Below the pieces are notes generated by a model that made no database searches, was not told the origin of the DNA, and saw only the letters and a program-made list of their open reading frames with translations. Positions 1-8,313 of a DNA stretch of 64,000 nucleotides are shown piece after piece. The stretch's first letter is position 1; every line of letters starts with the position of its first letter. The DNA is from Thermohalobacter berrensis (lineage in GTDB: Bacteria; Bacillota; Clostridia; Tissierellales; Thermohalobacteraceae): contig NZ_MCIB01000023.1 in the NCBI RefSeq assembly GCF_003609645.1, positions 1-64,000 of the forward strand, read 5' to 3'. The translations under genes and the position numbers were made by a program.

Positions 1-8
1 AAATCAAA

Positions 9-19
9 GGGACGGTTCT
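9..19. repeat. Half copy of the GGGACGGTTCT interspersed repeat
   Basis: The 11-base arm that starts the family of interspersed hairpins in this window is present at the left edge, followed by TTTGATTT. The second arm is not present downstream. It lies just beyond the stop codon of the tgl gene. Confidence 0.5.
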
Positions 20-25
20 TTTGAT

Positions 26-817
26 TTATAAGTAAAAAGCAGGTATTGCTCTTACTTGGCCAATGTAGCTGTAATATATATTTGATAAATGTTTAAAATC
101 TGGTCTAGTTGCAGTATTTGTTAAGTATGCTGATTCAGTTGCCCCTTCCCGTCTAAAATTGTTTAGAATTCTTATCATTTCTTCAATAGTTTTTATTCCT
201 ATACCATGACCATAATAATAACCATCTCCAAGATCTATGGCATTTTCACCCTGCCAATACGGGGTTTCAGGATCTACATCAGGGTTTTTGATATATAAAC
301 AATCACCAGGAATATAATCAGTAATATTTCTATAGAGATTTACTCCTAAATCTCTATCAATGTGATGCCAGTTCATTAGATATATACGTTGAAATGTACG
401 ATCAAACAACTCCTTTGGATAAACATCAATAACTGCTTTATAAAAAACAATAACCATGGCTGTAGCACATTCTGTACCGTACATGTAGCTGTTTATATAA
501 ATATCATTTATTGCATTCAAAGGACTTACACCATCCTTTAATAAAAAACCCCCCTCATTAGTACGCTCCCAAAATTCAGGATTACAAGTAGACTCCCTAA
601 AAACTTTAAAAGAAAACCTACTTCTATAAAGGTCTTTAGATGCCTTAATTATATTTATTCTTAATTTAATTTCAAAGGTTAGCTGTTCTAAGGATTCATA
701 ATTATATACTGTCTGACTTGTAGATAGTTTTCTAATTATTTTTACTTCAATACTATTAGGGGGATATTGACTAATAAGACTAGTTGGATCAAATCTGTTA
801 CCTGCTATTATAATCAT
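26..817 (-). CDS. tgl: Protein-glutamine gamma-glutamyltransferase (spore coat transglutaminase)
   Basis: This 263-residue protein matches the Bacillus Tgl family along its length (B. subtilis Tgl is about 245 residues). Tgl makes epsilon-(gamma-glutamyl)lysine isopeptide crosslinks in the spore coat; in B. subtilis the known substrate is GerQ. Visible signatures are GTECATAMV around residues 114-122, with the predicted catalytic Cys117 preceded by Glu116, and GDCLYIKNP at about 171-179 followed by WQGEN, whose Glu191 aligns with the second catalytic Glu. The block GHGIGI near 203 is also typical. The start ATG shares one base with the stop of the upstream gene (TAATG), so translation is probably coupled. 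No signal peptide is seen, as expected for a protein made in the mother cell. Identity is quite certain; the substrate is inferred from the family. Confidence 0.93.
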   Translation of the reverse strand: MIIIAGNRFDPTSLISQYPPNSIEVKIIRKLSTSQTVYNYESLEQLTFEIKLRINIIKASKDLYRSRFSFKVFRESTCNPEFWERTNEGGFLLKDGVSPLNAINDIYINSYMYGTECATAMVIVFYKAVIDVYPKELFDRTFQRIYLMNWHHIDRDLGVNLYRNITDYIPGDCLYIKNPDVDPETPYWQGENAIDLGDGYYYGHGIGIKTIEEMIRILNNFRREGATESAYLTNTATRPDFKHLSNIYYSYIGQVRAIPAFYL

Positions 818-1809
818 TATATCCCTCCTTTTCTAATACGGGCTATCCTTAATTGTTCTTCTATTGACTTATTAATCCATGAATTCCACCAATGGATATT
901 TTTTCTTCGCATTTTGCATGAAAAACTAGCCAATAAATCTCTACTACTATCATCTAAACTATTAAAATCCTTTATTTTACCAAATTCTTTGGAACTAAGT
1001 GTACCATATATATTTTGAGAGTTAGTTGGAATAGTTTCACAAAGATATTTTGCTTCAAGGGAAACTGCATAAGGTATAGGATTACACCCTTGCTGAAAGC
1101 TTTCTCCTGTAAAATATAAGAATGATCTGTTTTCTTCAAACCAATTAATAAAGTTAAAGTATAAGTAATCTTTATTAGTTTTATATTTGATATCTATGCC
1201 GGGTATAAATTTAAGAAGGTCACAGGCAAGCTCAACTTCCTTCATATTTTCTGAACGTAGTCTTTTGCCTATTAAAAATAAACAGTTAGGATCTCTAGAC
1301 TCATAAAAGGCCCAAACTAAATCATGGATTAATCTTCCTTCTTTATATCTTTTAAAAATTATATCTAAAATAAGGGGTAGTAAATCTAATTCATTAAATA
1401 CTTTTATCAAAATTATAGCTACAATGTCTAATAATTTATCGAAATTATCATCTAGTCCATCATCTTTAGAGCCGGTTTTTAATATCCATATTAAGGTTGA
1501 TTTAATTAGGTGTATTAACTTAGGTATGGTATGTTGTATATTAGTAATTTTTCCATCCTTATCTAGAATCTCTCCAGTTGTTTCTAAAGCAATTTGATTT
1601 CTGGGAGACAGATTTTCAAGTATATCTGGATTTTTAAGCTGTTCTTTTAGAAGAAATAGAGTAGTAAAAGATAGGTTTTGGTCATTAATATAATCTATTG
1701 CTTTATCTGGATTTGAATTAACTAATTGAGTAAAATGACTACATAACCTTTCTTTACCACTTTGTATTCTAATTTCATCTAAAGGGGTTTTAGGATTAGA
1801 ATTATCCAT
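817..1809 (-). CDS. Hypothetical alpha-helical protein coupled to tgl
   Basis: I do not recognise this 330-residue protein. It appears soluble and helical, with leucine/isoleucine-rich helices in residues 100-220 that could be HEAT-like, and an unusual C-terminus with the Trp-rich stretch KNIHWWNSWINKS. It has no signal peptide and no clear catalytic motif. It starts with ATG behind GAAAGGAG. Its TAA stop overlaps the tgl start, which makes it the first gene of a two-gene operon. The context suggests a sporulation or coat-assembly role, perhaps as a Tgl partner, but that is inference only. Confidence 0.7.
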   Translation of the reverse strand: MDNSNPKTPLDEIRIQSGKERLCSHFTQLVNSNPDKAIDYINDQNLSFTTLFLLKEQLKNPDILENLSPRNQIALETTGEILDKDGKITNIQHTIPKLIHLIKSTLIWILKTGSKDDGLDDNFDKLLDIVAIILIKVFNELDLLPLILDIIFKRYKEGRLIHDLVWAFYESRDPNCLFLIGKRLRSENMKEVELACDLLKFIPGIDIKYKTNKDYLYFNFINWFEENRSFLYFTGESFQQGCNPIPYAVSLEAKYLCETIPTNSQNIYGTLSSKEFGKIKDFNSLDDSSRDLLASFSCKMRRKNIHWWNSWINKSIEEQLRIARIRKGGI

Positions 1810-1994
1810 GAAAATTACACTCCTTTCTATATATTAGAATTCAAATTAATTAACCACAAATATATAAGTTTTAAAAGAAAAGTTTATTTACAAAAAAACT
1901 ATTACTATATCATATTAAAAGTGAATCTATTTGGTCAGAAAAATTACAAAAAGTAACAGACAGTTTGAGTTATTTTTTGATAACAGAGCATAAC

Positions 1995-2023
1995 TTGACA
2001 AATTAAGAGAGATAATGTATCAT
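1995..2023 (+). promoter_or_regulatory. Sigma-A promoter of the DUF2325 gene
   Basis: TTGACA at 1995-2000 and TATCAT at 2018-2023 are separated by 17 bases. The Fur-like box starts 13 bases downstream of the -10, at the expected transcription start. Confidence 0.6.
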
Positions 2024-2035
2024 TATATACGAAAA

Positions 2036-2050
2036 TGATAATCATTATCA
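2036..2050 (+). promoter_or_regulatory. Fur box (7-1-7 palindrome)
   Basis: TGATAATCATTATCA is a perfect 7-1-7 inverted repeat around a central C. It is identical to the consensus TGATAATNATTATCA recognised by Fur in Firmicutes. It lies between the predicted -10 element and the ribosome-binding site AAAGGAG, a position typical of repression under iron-replete conditions. Related metalloregulators (PerR, Zur) use similar but not identical sites. Confidence 0.8.
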
Positions 2051-2072
2051 ATAATATGAAAGGAGAAGAAAA

Positions 2073-2360
2073 ATGAGTGTAGTTGTCCTTGGGGGACATG
2101 AGAGAATGGAAAAATTATATAAAAAAGTCTGTAAAAAACATGGATGTAGAGCAAAGGTTTTTACACATATGAAGACAAATTTAGAAAAAAGAATAGGATG
2201 TCCTGATTGTATAATACTGTTTACAGATGTAATATCACATAAATTAACTAATACTGCAATGAAAATATCAAAAAAGAAAGATATACCTAAAGTGAGACTA
2301 CATAATAGTAGTTTAAATACATTGGAGAAGGCTTTAAAGGAGATTAAACCTGAAAACTAA
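2073..2360 (+). CDS. DUF2325 family protein, predicted Fur-regulated
   Basis: This 95-residue protein has the DUF2325 pattern: an N-terminal VVVLGGHERM strand-loop, a central Cys-containing segment (CPDCIILFTDVISH, residues about 44-57) and a C-terminal block RLHNSSLNTLEKAL. The family looks like a small Rossmann-like or receiver-like fold of unknown function. Cysteines at about residues 19, 25, 44 and 47 could bind metal. The start ATG follows AAAGGAGAAG. A perfect Fur box lies directly upstream, so expression should rise when iron is low. A strong hairpin terminator follows the stop codon at once, so the gene is probably monocistronic. Confidence 0.85.
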   Translation: MSVVVLGGHERMEKLYKKVCKKHGCRAKVFTHMKTNLEKRIGCPDCIILFTDVISHKLTNTAMKISKKKDIPKVRLHNSSLNTLEKALKEIKPEN

Positions 2361-2390
2361 CGTTCGCGAAAGCGAACGATTATTTTTTTG
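2361..2390 (+). terminator. Rho-independent terminator
   Basis: A perfect 7-bp stem (CGTTCGC / GCGAACG) capped by a GAAA tetraloop begins right after the stop codon. It is followed by ATTATTTTTTT. Confidence 0.9.
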
Positions 2391-2434
2391 CCAATATAAC
2401 TGACATATGCCCAAAAATGAAAGGAGCTTTTTTA

Positions 2435-2632
2435 ATGCCAAGGGGAGATAGAACAGGTCCATATGGAGAAGGTCCAGTGACAGGAAGAGGAATGGGTTAC
2501 TGTAGAGGATTTGGAAGAGGTTATATAGGCAGAGGCTTCAGAAGAGGATGTAGTAAAAGATTTGCAGCATATAATGCCCACCATAATGCACCTATAATTA
2601 AAAAATCAAACAACTATAGAAAAAATTTTTAA
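2435..2632 (+). CDS. DUF5320 protein, shortened copy
   Basis: This 65-residue Gly/Arg-rich protein begins MPRGDRTGPYGEGPVTGRG, the hallmark of DUF5320 proteins of anaerobes, which often sit near metal-cluster or nitrogenase-accessory-like genes. ATG 2435 is chosen because AAGGAG lies 8 bases upstream. It is a near duplicate of the gene at 4652-4972, with the 5' flank conserved from about 2382. Compared with that copy it lacks an internal Arg/Gly segment and the C-terminal coiled coil, ending instead in an unrelated tail (KSNNYRKNF). Its own promoter also looks broken: the -35 is CTGACA and the -10 is missing, with a terminator just upstream. It may be a decaying copy. Confidence 0.75.
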   Translation: MPRGDRTGPYGEGPVTGRGMGYCRGFGRGYIGRGFRRGCSKRFAAYNAHHNAPIIKKSNNYRKNF

Positions 2633-2754
2633 AATTTTTTTAGTGTGATTGGTTGATTTTTTTGCTTATCTCTTTTTATATAGTGTAAGGCGAAAATGTT
2701 GGCCAACAGATAGAAGTCTTACAAATAAAAATATTATATAAGGAGAGATTAATT

Positions 2755-3189
2755 ATGAGTAGAAAAGAATATATTGACACACTTACGTTAACAAAAGATG
2801 ATCTATATAAAGCTAGAAGAGCACAAGCTGAAATAAGACAAAATGGTTTTAAGCAGCCAGATGAATCTAAACTTGTAGAAGGCTTAACAACTTTTACAAC
2901 AGTTTTATCACTTATGTTTAAATTACCAACTCCAGTAACGTTAGCAGCGGGAGTCATTTCAGCAGTAGGAAGTATGATCCCAAGTGATATTGATACTTTT
3001 ATTAGCGTTTCTCTCAATGGAGAGGATTTTTTAGATGAAGTTTATAATTTTCTGTACGATAATCTAGACTACGATCTTGTAGAAGTAAAATTGCCATTTC
3101 TTGAATTTGTTGATGAAGGGTTTAGAATTGTCCAGGGTAGAGGAGTGGTTACTAAAGTACACGCTGGAAATGGATGGATTTTAGTATAA
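2755..3189 (+). CDS. Hypothetical protein with a central hydrophobic segment
   Basis: I do not recognise this 144-residue protein. It has a basic N-terminal region (residues 1-35), then a hydrophobic Gly/Ala-rich stretch at about 43-75 (FTTVLSLMFKLPTPVTLAAG and on), then an acidic C-terminal domain. There is no cleavable signal peptide. The start follows AAGGAGAG. The hydrophobic patch could be membrane-associated or a buried helix pair. A strong bidirectional terminator separates it from the convergent gene at 3249. Confidence 0.7.
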   Translation: MSRKEYIDTLTLTKDDLYKARRAQAEIRQNGFKQPDESKLVEGLTTFTTVLSLMFKLPTPVTLAAGVISAVGSMIPSDIDTFISVSLNGEDFLDEVYNFLYDNLDYDLVEVKLPFLEFVDEGFRIVQGRGVVTKVHAGNGWILV

Positions 3190-3206
3190 AAATTTAAATC
3201 AACAAA

Positions 3207-3247
3207 GTGGGTTGTATTACAATTTTATTGTAATACAGCCCACTTTT
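3207..3247. terminator. Bidirectional terminator
   Basis: A 16-bp stem (GTGGGTTGTATTACAA paired with TTGTAATACAGCCCAC, one G-U pair) with a 5-base loop lies between two convergent genes. T-runs flank it on both strands. Confidence 0.9.
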
Positions 3248-3248
3248 G

Positions 3249-3740
3249 TTATTTTTGAGAAGTATTAATTAAGTCATTAACATACTTATAATCAAATTTG
3301 GAATCTATAATTTTATAGTATCCATCATGGAATCCTGGTTTATTAGATCTAATAAAAAGAACAGATAAATTATCTAACCATATTTCATCAATAGTTATAT
3401 AATAATGTGTTGATGGTTTTGGTGGACGAAATCTAAACCTGTAAGAAAAATTTATATCACTCTCGTGTTCAAAAATTTCTTCTTTATTTGTTTCTTCTTT
3501 TAAAGGTATCAAATTTAAATCACTAAAATATTTAAAAATAAGAGTATTAGTATTTAAATTATAACTAGCATTGGTTATCCCACCATTAGAATAATTTAAG
3601 GTAAAATGACAACTATAAGGATTATCTGTGATGTCTTCTAAAGGATTATAAGGAATTAGATAGTATATATAATTCTGATAAAGATTTACTAACAAAACAG
3701 ATAATATCAATACAGTGAACAAATATTTGATTTTTTTCAT
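3249..3740 (-). CDS. Hypothetical membrane-anchored extracytoplasmic protein
   Basis: This 163-residue protein has a basic N-terminus (MKKIK) and one hydrophobic helix at about 6-22, followed by a Tyr-rich soluble domain. No lipobox cysteine is present, so it is probably a signal anchor. The soluble domain is beta-rich, with repeated FRFRPPKPSTHYYITIDEIW-type strands. I see no catalytic motif and do not recognise the family. It appears to stand alone, with its own GAAAGGAG ribosome-binding site. Confidence 0.65.
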   Translation of the reverse strand: MKKIKYLFTVLILSVLLVNLYQNYIYYLIPYNPLEDITDNPYSCHFTLNYSNGGITNASYNLNTNTLIFKYFSDLNLIPLKEETNKEEIFEHESDINFSYRFRFRPPKPSTHYYITIDEIWLDNLSVLFIRSNKPGFHDGYYKIIDSKFDYKYVNDLINTSQK

Positions 3741-3959
3741 ATTTATTATTCACTCCTTTCTATCTATAACAAATTCTATAAATATCATATACAACTATTA
3801 TATGTATATGGAAATCAACCGAGCATTACTATAATAAATGTAATTACTTGTATTGATTTATAAATCATTCTTTCCTTTTCCAAATAGAACATTCCTTAAT
3901 TTTATATTTGTTATTTATTAATCAAGTCAAAATATATTTAAATTATATTTATTATATAA

Positions 3960-4284
3960 TTAGTAACCAGATTTTGTAAACACTACAAGGGAAATTAATT
4001 GAGGAGCAATAAGTAATAAAAAATATACATTTTGTTCATTCTTTATAAAATCTAGGCTACAAAGAGTTTGTAATTTATCTTTTGCGCAATTTGGTAAATC
4101 TTCTATTACTAGAGCTTCAATATATTTTTTATAAGGGAATTTAGTATTCCTTATCCTATTTTTTCTACCATTTTCTTTTCTAACATCATAAGCATTTTTG
4201 AAAACATAACATAAAAATTCTTCATAAGTTTTATTTTTTCTATCGGCTTCATTTATTTTCTCTTCTAAATACTTCTGGACTCCT
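3960..4284 (-). pseudogene. IS21-family IstB-like remnant (N-terminal part)
   Basis: Reading the minus strand from about 4284 gives KYLEEKINEADRKNKTYEEF and then RKENGRKNRIRNTKFPYKK and LQTLCSLDFIKNEQNVYFL. This matches the N-terminal domain of IstB, the AAA+ transposition helper of IS21 elements. IstB normally continues into the Walker A motif straight after NVxFLG; here the match degenerates at that point and a stop follows. There is no start codon or ribosome-binding site. It is a dead fragment fused out of frame to the IstA remnant upstream. Confidence 0.65.
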
Positions 4285-4556
4285 TTTATAGGTAGCTACT
4301 AATTTATTATCATAATATACTTTAATTTTTTCAGGATATATTTTTACAAATGTAAATTTACCAACTAAATCTTCTAGAACTGAGTATTTATTTTGCTCTA
4401 TATCAATAACAGAATATTTATTTACTCTAAGCTCTTTTGTTCTTGCAATATCATAATCTAGCTTAATGGCTAACAAATAATCTTTTACGTATATTACAAA
4501 ATAAAGTGATAGTTTTAAAAGCTCTTCTGTAGGAATCTTTTCTGTTTTACTTACAA
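4249..4556 (-). pseudogene. IS21-family IstA transposase remnant (C-terminal part)
   Basis: The open frame contains VNKYSVIDIEQNKYSVLEDL followed by VKIYPEKIKVYYDNKLVATY. This is the typical small beta-domain near the C-terminus of IS21 transposases (NxYSVP..vGk.V.vr.y.d.ieiyy.g.lia.h.R). The DDE catalytic domain and the helix-turn-helix are absent. The frame can be read further upstream, to 4632, but that extension runs through the DUF5320 promoter duplicated at 2382-2430 and is not transposase. The fragment ends in a shifted frame against the IstB remnant. Confidence 0.7.
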
Positions 4557-4576
4557 ATATTTTTTTGCCAATATAA

Positions 4577-4605
4577 TTGACATATGCCCAAAACCATAGT
4601 ATAAT
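4577..4605 (+). promoter_or_regulatory. Consensus sigma-A promoter of the full DUF5320 gene
   Basis: TTGACA (4577-4582), 17 bases, TATAAT (4600-4605): both hexamers and the spacing are perfect. A direct repeat CATATGC-Y-CAAAA flanks the -10 element, at about 4581 and 4622. Confidence 0.9.
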
Positions 4606-4651
4606 AAAATCAAATAACAAGCATATGCTCAAAATAAAAGGAGGTTTTTTA

Positions 4652-4972
4652 ATGCCAAGGGGAGATAGAACAGGTCCATATGGAGAAGGTCCAATGACAG
4701 GAAGAGGAATGGGTTACTGTAGAGGATTGGCAGCACCTGGATATACTAGAAGCAATAGAAGAGGTTTTGGTAGGGGATTTGGAAGAGGTTATATAGGCAA
4801 AGGCTTCAGAAGAGGATTTGGTAGAAGATTTGCACCATATAATGATTACAATAATGTACCTAGTAATGAAGATATTAAAGGATTTTTAGAAGAAGAAAAG
4901 AAAATATTAAAATCAGAAATAGAAGAAATCGAAAAAAGATTAAAAGAAATAGAAGATAAAGATAATGATTAA
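4652..4972 (+). CDS. DUF5320 family protein, full-length copy
   Basis: This 106-residue protein has a Gly/Arg-rich N-terminal half (MPRGDRTGPYGEGPMTGRG, then RGFGRGFGRGYIGK), followed by a charged coiled coil from about residue 74 (EEEKKILKSEIEEIEKRLKE). That layout is typical of DUF5320 proteins; their function is not established. Some members are encoded beside Mrp/NBP35-like and NifX-like iron-sulfur cofactor genes, but no such neighbours occur here. ATG 4652 is preferred because AGGAGG sits 7 bases upstream. A perfect consensus promoter lies at 4577-4605, so strong expression is expected. Confidence 0.85.
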   Translation: MPRGDRTGPYGEGPMTGRGMGYCRGLAAPGYTRSNRRGFGRGFGRGYIGKGFRRGFGRRFAPYNDYNNVPSNEDIKGFLEEEKKILKSEIEEIEKRLKEIEDKDND

Positions 4973-4982
4973 CTGAAAATTT

Positions 4983-5037
4983 GGGACGGTTCTGTTTTTC
5001 ACCATAATTTTCCAAAAGTGAAAATCAGAACCGTCCC
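4983..5037. repeat. GGGACGG hairpin repeat, copy R1
   Basis: The arms GGGACGGTTCT (4983-4993) and AGAACCGTCCC (5027-5037) are perfect inverted repeats separated by an AT-rich spacer containing TTTTTCACCATAATTTTCC. It lies between the DUF5320 gene and addB. Confidence 0.9.
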
Positions 5038-5109
5038 CTTTTTCATTTAAAAGGATATTTATATCTTTTGTTGAATTATAGTATTGATATTACTATAGGA
5101 GTGATTTGT

Positions 5110-8100
5110 GTGAATAAAGGGATAATTTACTATGGACCTATAAATAATGATAATAAAGAAAAATTTATAAAAAAGGCAAAGGAGTATCTTAAAGAGAACA
5201 GAGGTGATAAATTTTTCTACATTCTTCCATCGGGAAATCTTCTTACTAGATATAGAGAAAGATTAATGGAAGGATTGATAGGTGTTCTTGATATAAATGT
5301 AATTACCTTTGACGATATAGTAAATAGATTACTAGATTCAGACTTTTATACAAAAATAGATGAAAGTACTAAGGAAACTATTATTTCTAAAATAATTAAT
5401 GATTTAGATAATAGGGGTAATATCTCATACTATAAAAACTTAATAGATAAGGAAGGATTTATATCGTCCTTAAGCTATATAATTAGCAAAAATAAGATGT
5501 CTTTAGTAGAACCTAAGACATTTAATTTAGAGATACCAAATGAAAAAAGATTTAAAGAAATAGGATTAATTTATGAAATGTATCAGGAATTTATAAATGA
5601 AAATAAACTTTTAGATAATGAAGAAACATTTATTAAGGCTATAGAAAATTTTAATGAAAAAAAGGATATATTTAGTCAATTAGATTTCATAATTATAGAC
5701 GAATTTTTTGATTTTAGACCTCAAGAGTTAGCCATTTTAAATAAATTAACTACACTTGATATAGATATATACATAAATATGCCTTTTAAGACAAAAGAAA
5801 GATTTAAAACAGTTGAGAACACATTAGATACATTAAGGGATATGGGATTTACAATAGAGGAAAATAATAAAACTAATAATAAAACCTATTTTGAACAAAT
5901 ATCAGACAACATATTTAATTCTAAACTTCCAATACTTAGTAAAACCGATAAAATAAAACTTATTAAAGCTCCTAATAAGTACCTTGAACTAAAAAAGATT
6001 TGTGAAGAAATAAAAAGACTTGAATATAATGGAGTTTCCCTTAAAGATATTGCAGTCATAGTAGGAAATTTAAATAATTATAGGGAGATTTTATCTAAGG
6101 TATTAAAGGAAGAAGGAATTCCATCAACATTAAAGGAAGAGATTTCCCTTTATGATATACCCCTTGTAAGAGAAGTTTTAAGTTTAATAGAGCTAAAAAT
6201 AAATAACTTTAAAAAGGATAATATAATAAAGACTTTAAAATCAGGGTATTTAGATATTTCTGAAGGCTCTATAGATAGTGACAAGCTTGAGAACCTTTTT
6301 TATAATTTAGGAATACAAGATATGAATAGTGAGTTTAAAGAAAAGATAGAAAAGGAAAAAAGAAGACTAAGGCTTTTAATAAAAAATGATGATGAAAATA
6401 AAAAAGTTTATGAAGATAAATTAGAGGATATAGTAAATTTTGAGTTTATAATGAAAGATTTAACTGAGAAGATGTCTGAACTTCCAGAAAAAGAAAATCC
6501 AAAAGGGATTAAAGACAGTATATTAGATATTTTAGATTATTATTCTTTAAGGGAAAAAATAAATGATATCTACAAAAAAACCGATGATTATTTACTTTTT
6601 TATAGGGATAAAGCTGCCTATTATAAACTAATGAATATAATTGAAAGGGCTACATTAGTAGCAGAAATTACCTTTAAAAAAGAAATTTGTATAAAAGAAT
6701 TTTATGATATTATGGTTAGAATCCTTAAAGATGAAACAATAGTTATGAACCAACCAAATAGAAAGGGAATTAGTATATTAACTCCAACAATATCAAGGGG
6801 ACTAAAGTTTTCCTATGTCTTTTTTGTTGGACTATCACAAGGAGAATATCCAAACATTAAAGAGGATAATTGGTTCTTTAGAGAAGAAGATTACAGCATT
6901 TTTAAGAAAGTAGGAATAGATTTAAAAAATTATGATGAACTATTTGATAAAGAATCACTTATTTTTATTTTAGGAATTACAAGGACAAAAGAGGGATTAA
7001 TAATAAGTTATTCAGAAGATGTTGGGAAGGATACAAGTATACCTTCTATATTTTTAGAAGAAATACTTAATATATTTAAAGGAGATAAAATTGAAAATAA
7101 GGTTAATTTTCTTCCTTTAGATATGACTTACCTTTTAAAAGAAAAGCTTGAAGATGTAACCCATGAAAGAGAACTTGTAAAATGTATTCTACATAAATAC
7201 TATAATAGCCAGGATGAACAGGAGCATTTAAGTTTGCTAAATAATATAAATAAAGATGTTGTTAAGGAAATAATAGAAAAAATAGAGTGTGAAGTAAAAA
7301 GGGAAGAAAATGAATTTAATGAATTTGATGGACTTATAATTGATAAGGACATAAAGAATGATTTAACAAATAGTTTTTCTAATAGTAGGTTTAGTATTAC
7401 ACAGCTTGAGACCTATGGTAAATGTCCCTTTAGATTTCTTTATGAAGTAGTGTTAGATGTAAAAGAAGTAGAAAAGGAAGTATTAGATTTTTCTCCAATA
7501 GAGCGTGGAAGCTTATATCATAAGGTTTTAGCAGAATATTATAATAGGCATAAAGATGATTTTAGAAATTATGTATTAAAAAATGAACAATTTAAAGTAG
7601 AAGATACTAAAAAAGAGATCGAGGAGCTTGTAATAGATGAAGTATATAATTTAGGTGTTAAGTATATAAACAACATGTGGAAATTAAGAATTGAGCAAAT
7701 AACTGATAATATTATAAACTTAGTTAACAAGGATTTAGAAAGACTTAAAAAGTATAAGGGTAATTTATATCCAAGTGAATTTGAAGTAGAGTTTGGTTTT
7801 AAAGAAAAATATATTATTAAGATAGATGATATTGAAATTCCCCTATTAGGAAAAATAGATAGGATAGATATGATAGATGAAGGAGATAGTCAAAGTTTTA
7901 TAGTTTATGATTATAAGTATTCTTCATACGGGATAAAGTACATTAAAGATATATTAGAGGGTATATCCTTTCAGTTACCTGTATATATAATGTCTCAAAT
8001 TGATAAAGGAAAAGAGGTAATAGGTGGAGGATATATTATTATCAAAGATGGTAAGGTCTATATACAGATGATTAAAGAAGATAAAAGGTCCTATTTAAAT

Positions 8101-8313
8101 AAAAGAAAGAGTAAAAGTACATTATCTGATGAAGAATGGAATCTTTTAATAGAAGAGGTAAAGAAAAAAATAAAGGATTATATTGAAAAAATATTTATGG
8201 GTGACTTTAGATTAAATCCACATTACTGTGAAGATTTCTGCCAATACAAAAATATGTGTAGGTATGATGAAGAGAGAATATTAAGAAAGGGGCAGAATAA
8301 TGGAATTAACTGA
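5110..8313 (+). CDS. addB: ATP-dependent nuclease subunit AddB-like
   Basis: This 1067-residue protein is the predicted AddB subunit of the AddAB helicase-nuclease, which resects DNA double-strand ends for RecA loading. A C-terminal PD-(D/E)XK nuclease is visible: GKIDRIDM, then the catalytic YDYKYS, then QLPVY. The Fe-S cluster cysteines are Cys772 (YGKCPFRF) and Cys1040, Cys1044, Cys1050 near the end, spaced CX3CX5C; the B. subtilis spacing is CX2CX5C. The central inactive-helicase part contains LTPTISRGLKFSYVFFVGL. The N-terminus lacks the GxSGSGKT Walker A of B. subtilis AddB, with IIYYGPINNDNKEKF in its place. GTG 5110 is chosen because AGGAG sits 8 bases upstream. The 3' end overlaps addA by 14 bases. 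Confidence 0.9.
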   Translation: MNKGIIYYGPINNDNKEKFIKKAKEYLKENRGDKFFYILPSGNLLTRYRERLMEGLIGVLDINVITFDDIVNRLLDSDFYTKIDESTKETIISKIINDLDNRGNISYYKNLIDKEGFISSLSYIISKNKMSLVEPKTFNLEIPNEKRFKEIGLIYEMYQEFINENKLLDNEETFIKAIENFNEKKDIFSQLDFIIIDEFFDFRPQELAILNKLTTLDIDIYINMPFKTKERFKTVENTLDTLRDMGFTIEENNKTNNKTYFEQISDNIFNSKLPILSKTDKIKLIKAPNKYLELKKICEEIKRLEYNGVSLKDIAVIVGNLNNYREILSKVLKEEGIPSTLKEEISLYDIPLVREVLSLIELKINNFKKDNIIKTLKSGYLDISEGSIDSDKLENLFYNLGIQDMNSEFKEKIEKEKRRLRLLIKNDDENKKVYEDKLEDIVNFEFIMKDLTEKMSELPEKENPKGIKDSILDILDYYSLREKINDIYKKTDDYLLFYRDKAAYYKLMNIIERATLVAEITFKKEICIKEFYDIMVRILKDETIVMNQPNRKGISILTPTISRGLKFSYVFFVGLSQGEYPNIKEDNWFFREEDYSIFKKVGIDLKNYDELFDKESLIFILGITRTKEGLIISYSEDVGKDTSIPSIFLEEILNIFKGDKIENKVNFLPLDMTYLLKEKLEDVTHERELVKCILHKYYNSQDEQEHLSLLNNINKDVVKEIIEKIECEVKREENEFNEFDGLIIDKDIKNDLTNSFSNSRFSITQLETYGKCPFRFLYEVVLDVKEVEKEVLDFSPIERGSLYHKVLAEYYNRHKDDFRNYVLKNEQFKVEDTKKEIEELVIDEVYNLGVKYINNMWKLRIEQITDNIINLVNKDLERLKKYKGNLYPSEFEVEFGFKEKYIIKIDDIEIPLLGKIDRIDMIDEGDSQSFIVYDYKYSSYGIKYIKDILEGISFQLPVYIMSQIDKGKEVIGGGYIIIKDGKVYIQMIKEDKRSYLNKRKSKSTLSDEEWNLLIEEVKKKIKDYIEKIFMGDFRLNPHYCEDFCQYKNMCRYDEERILRKGQNNGIN

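Noticed and set aside
767-1018. Plus-strand open frame of 83 codons across the tgl operon
   Set aside because: It is antisense to two clear genes, lacks a ribosome-binding site and has no recognisable features.
4557-4632. Extension of the IS21 IstA frame to an ATG at 4632
   Set aside because: This part is the DUF5320 promoter region, duplicated at 2382-2430; it is not transposase sequence.
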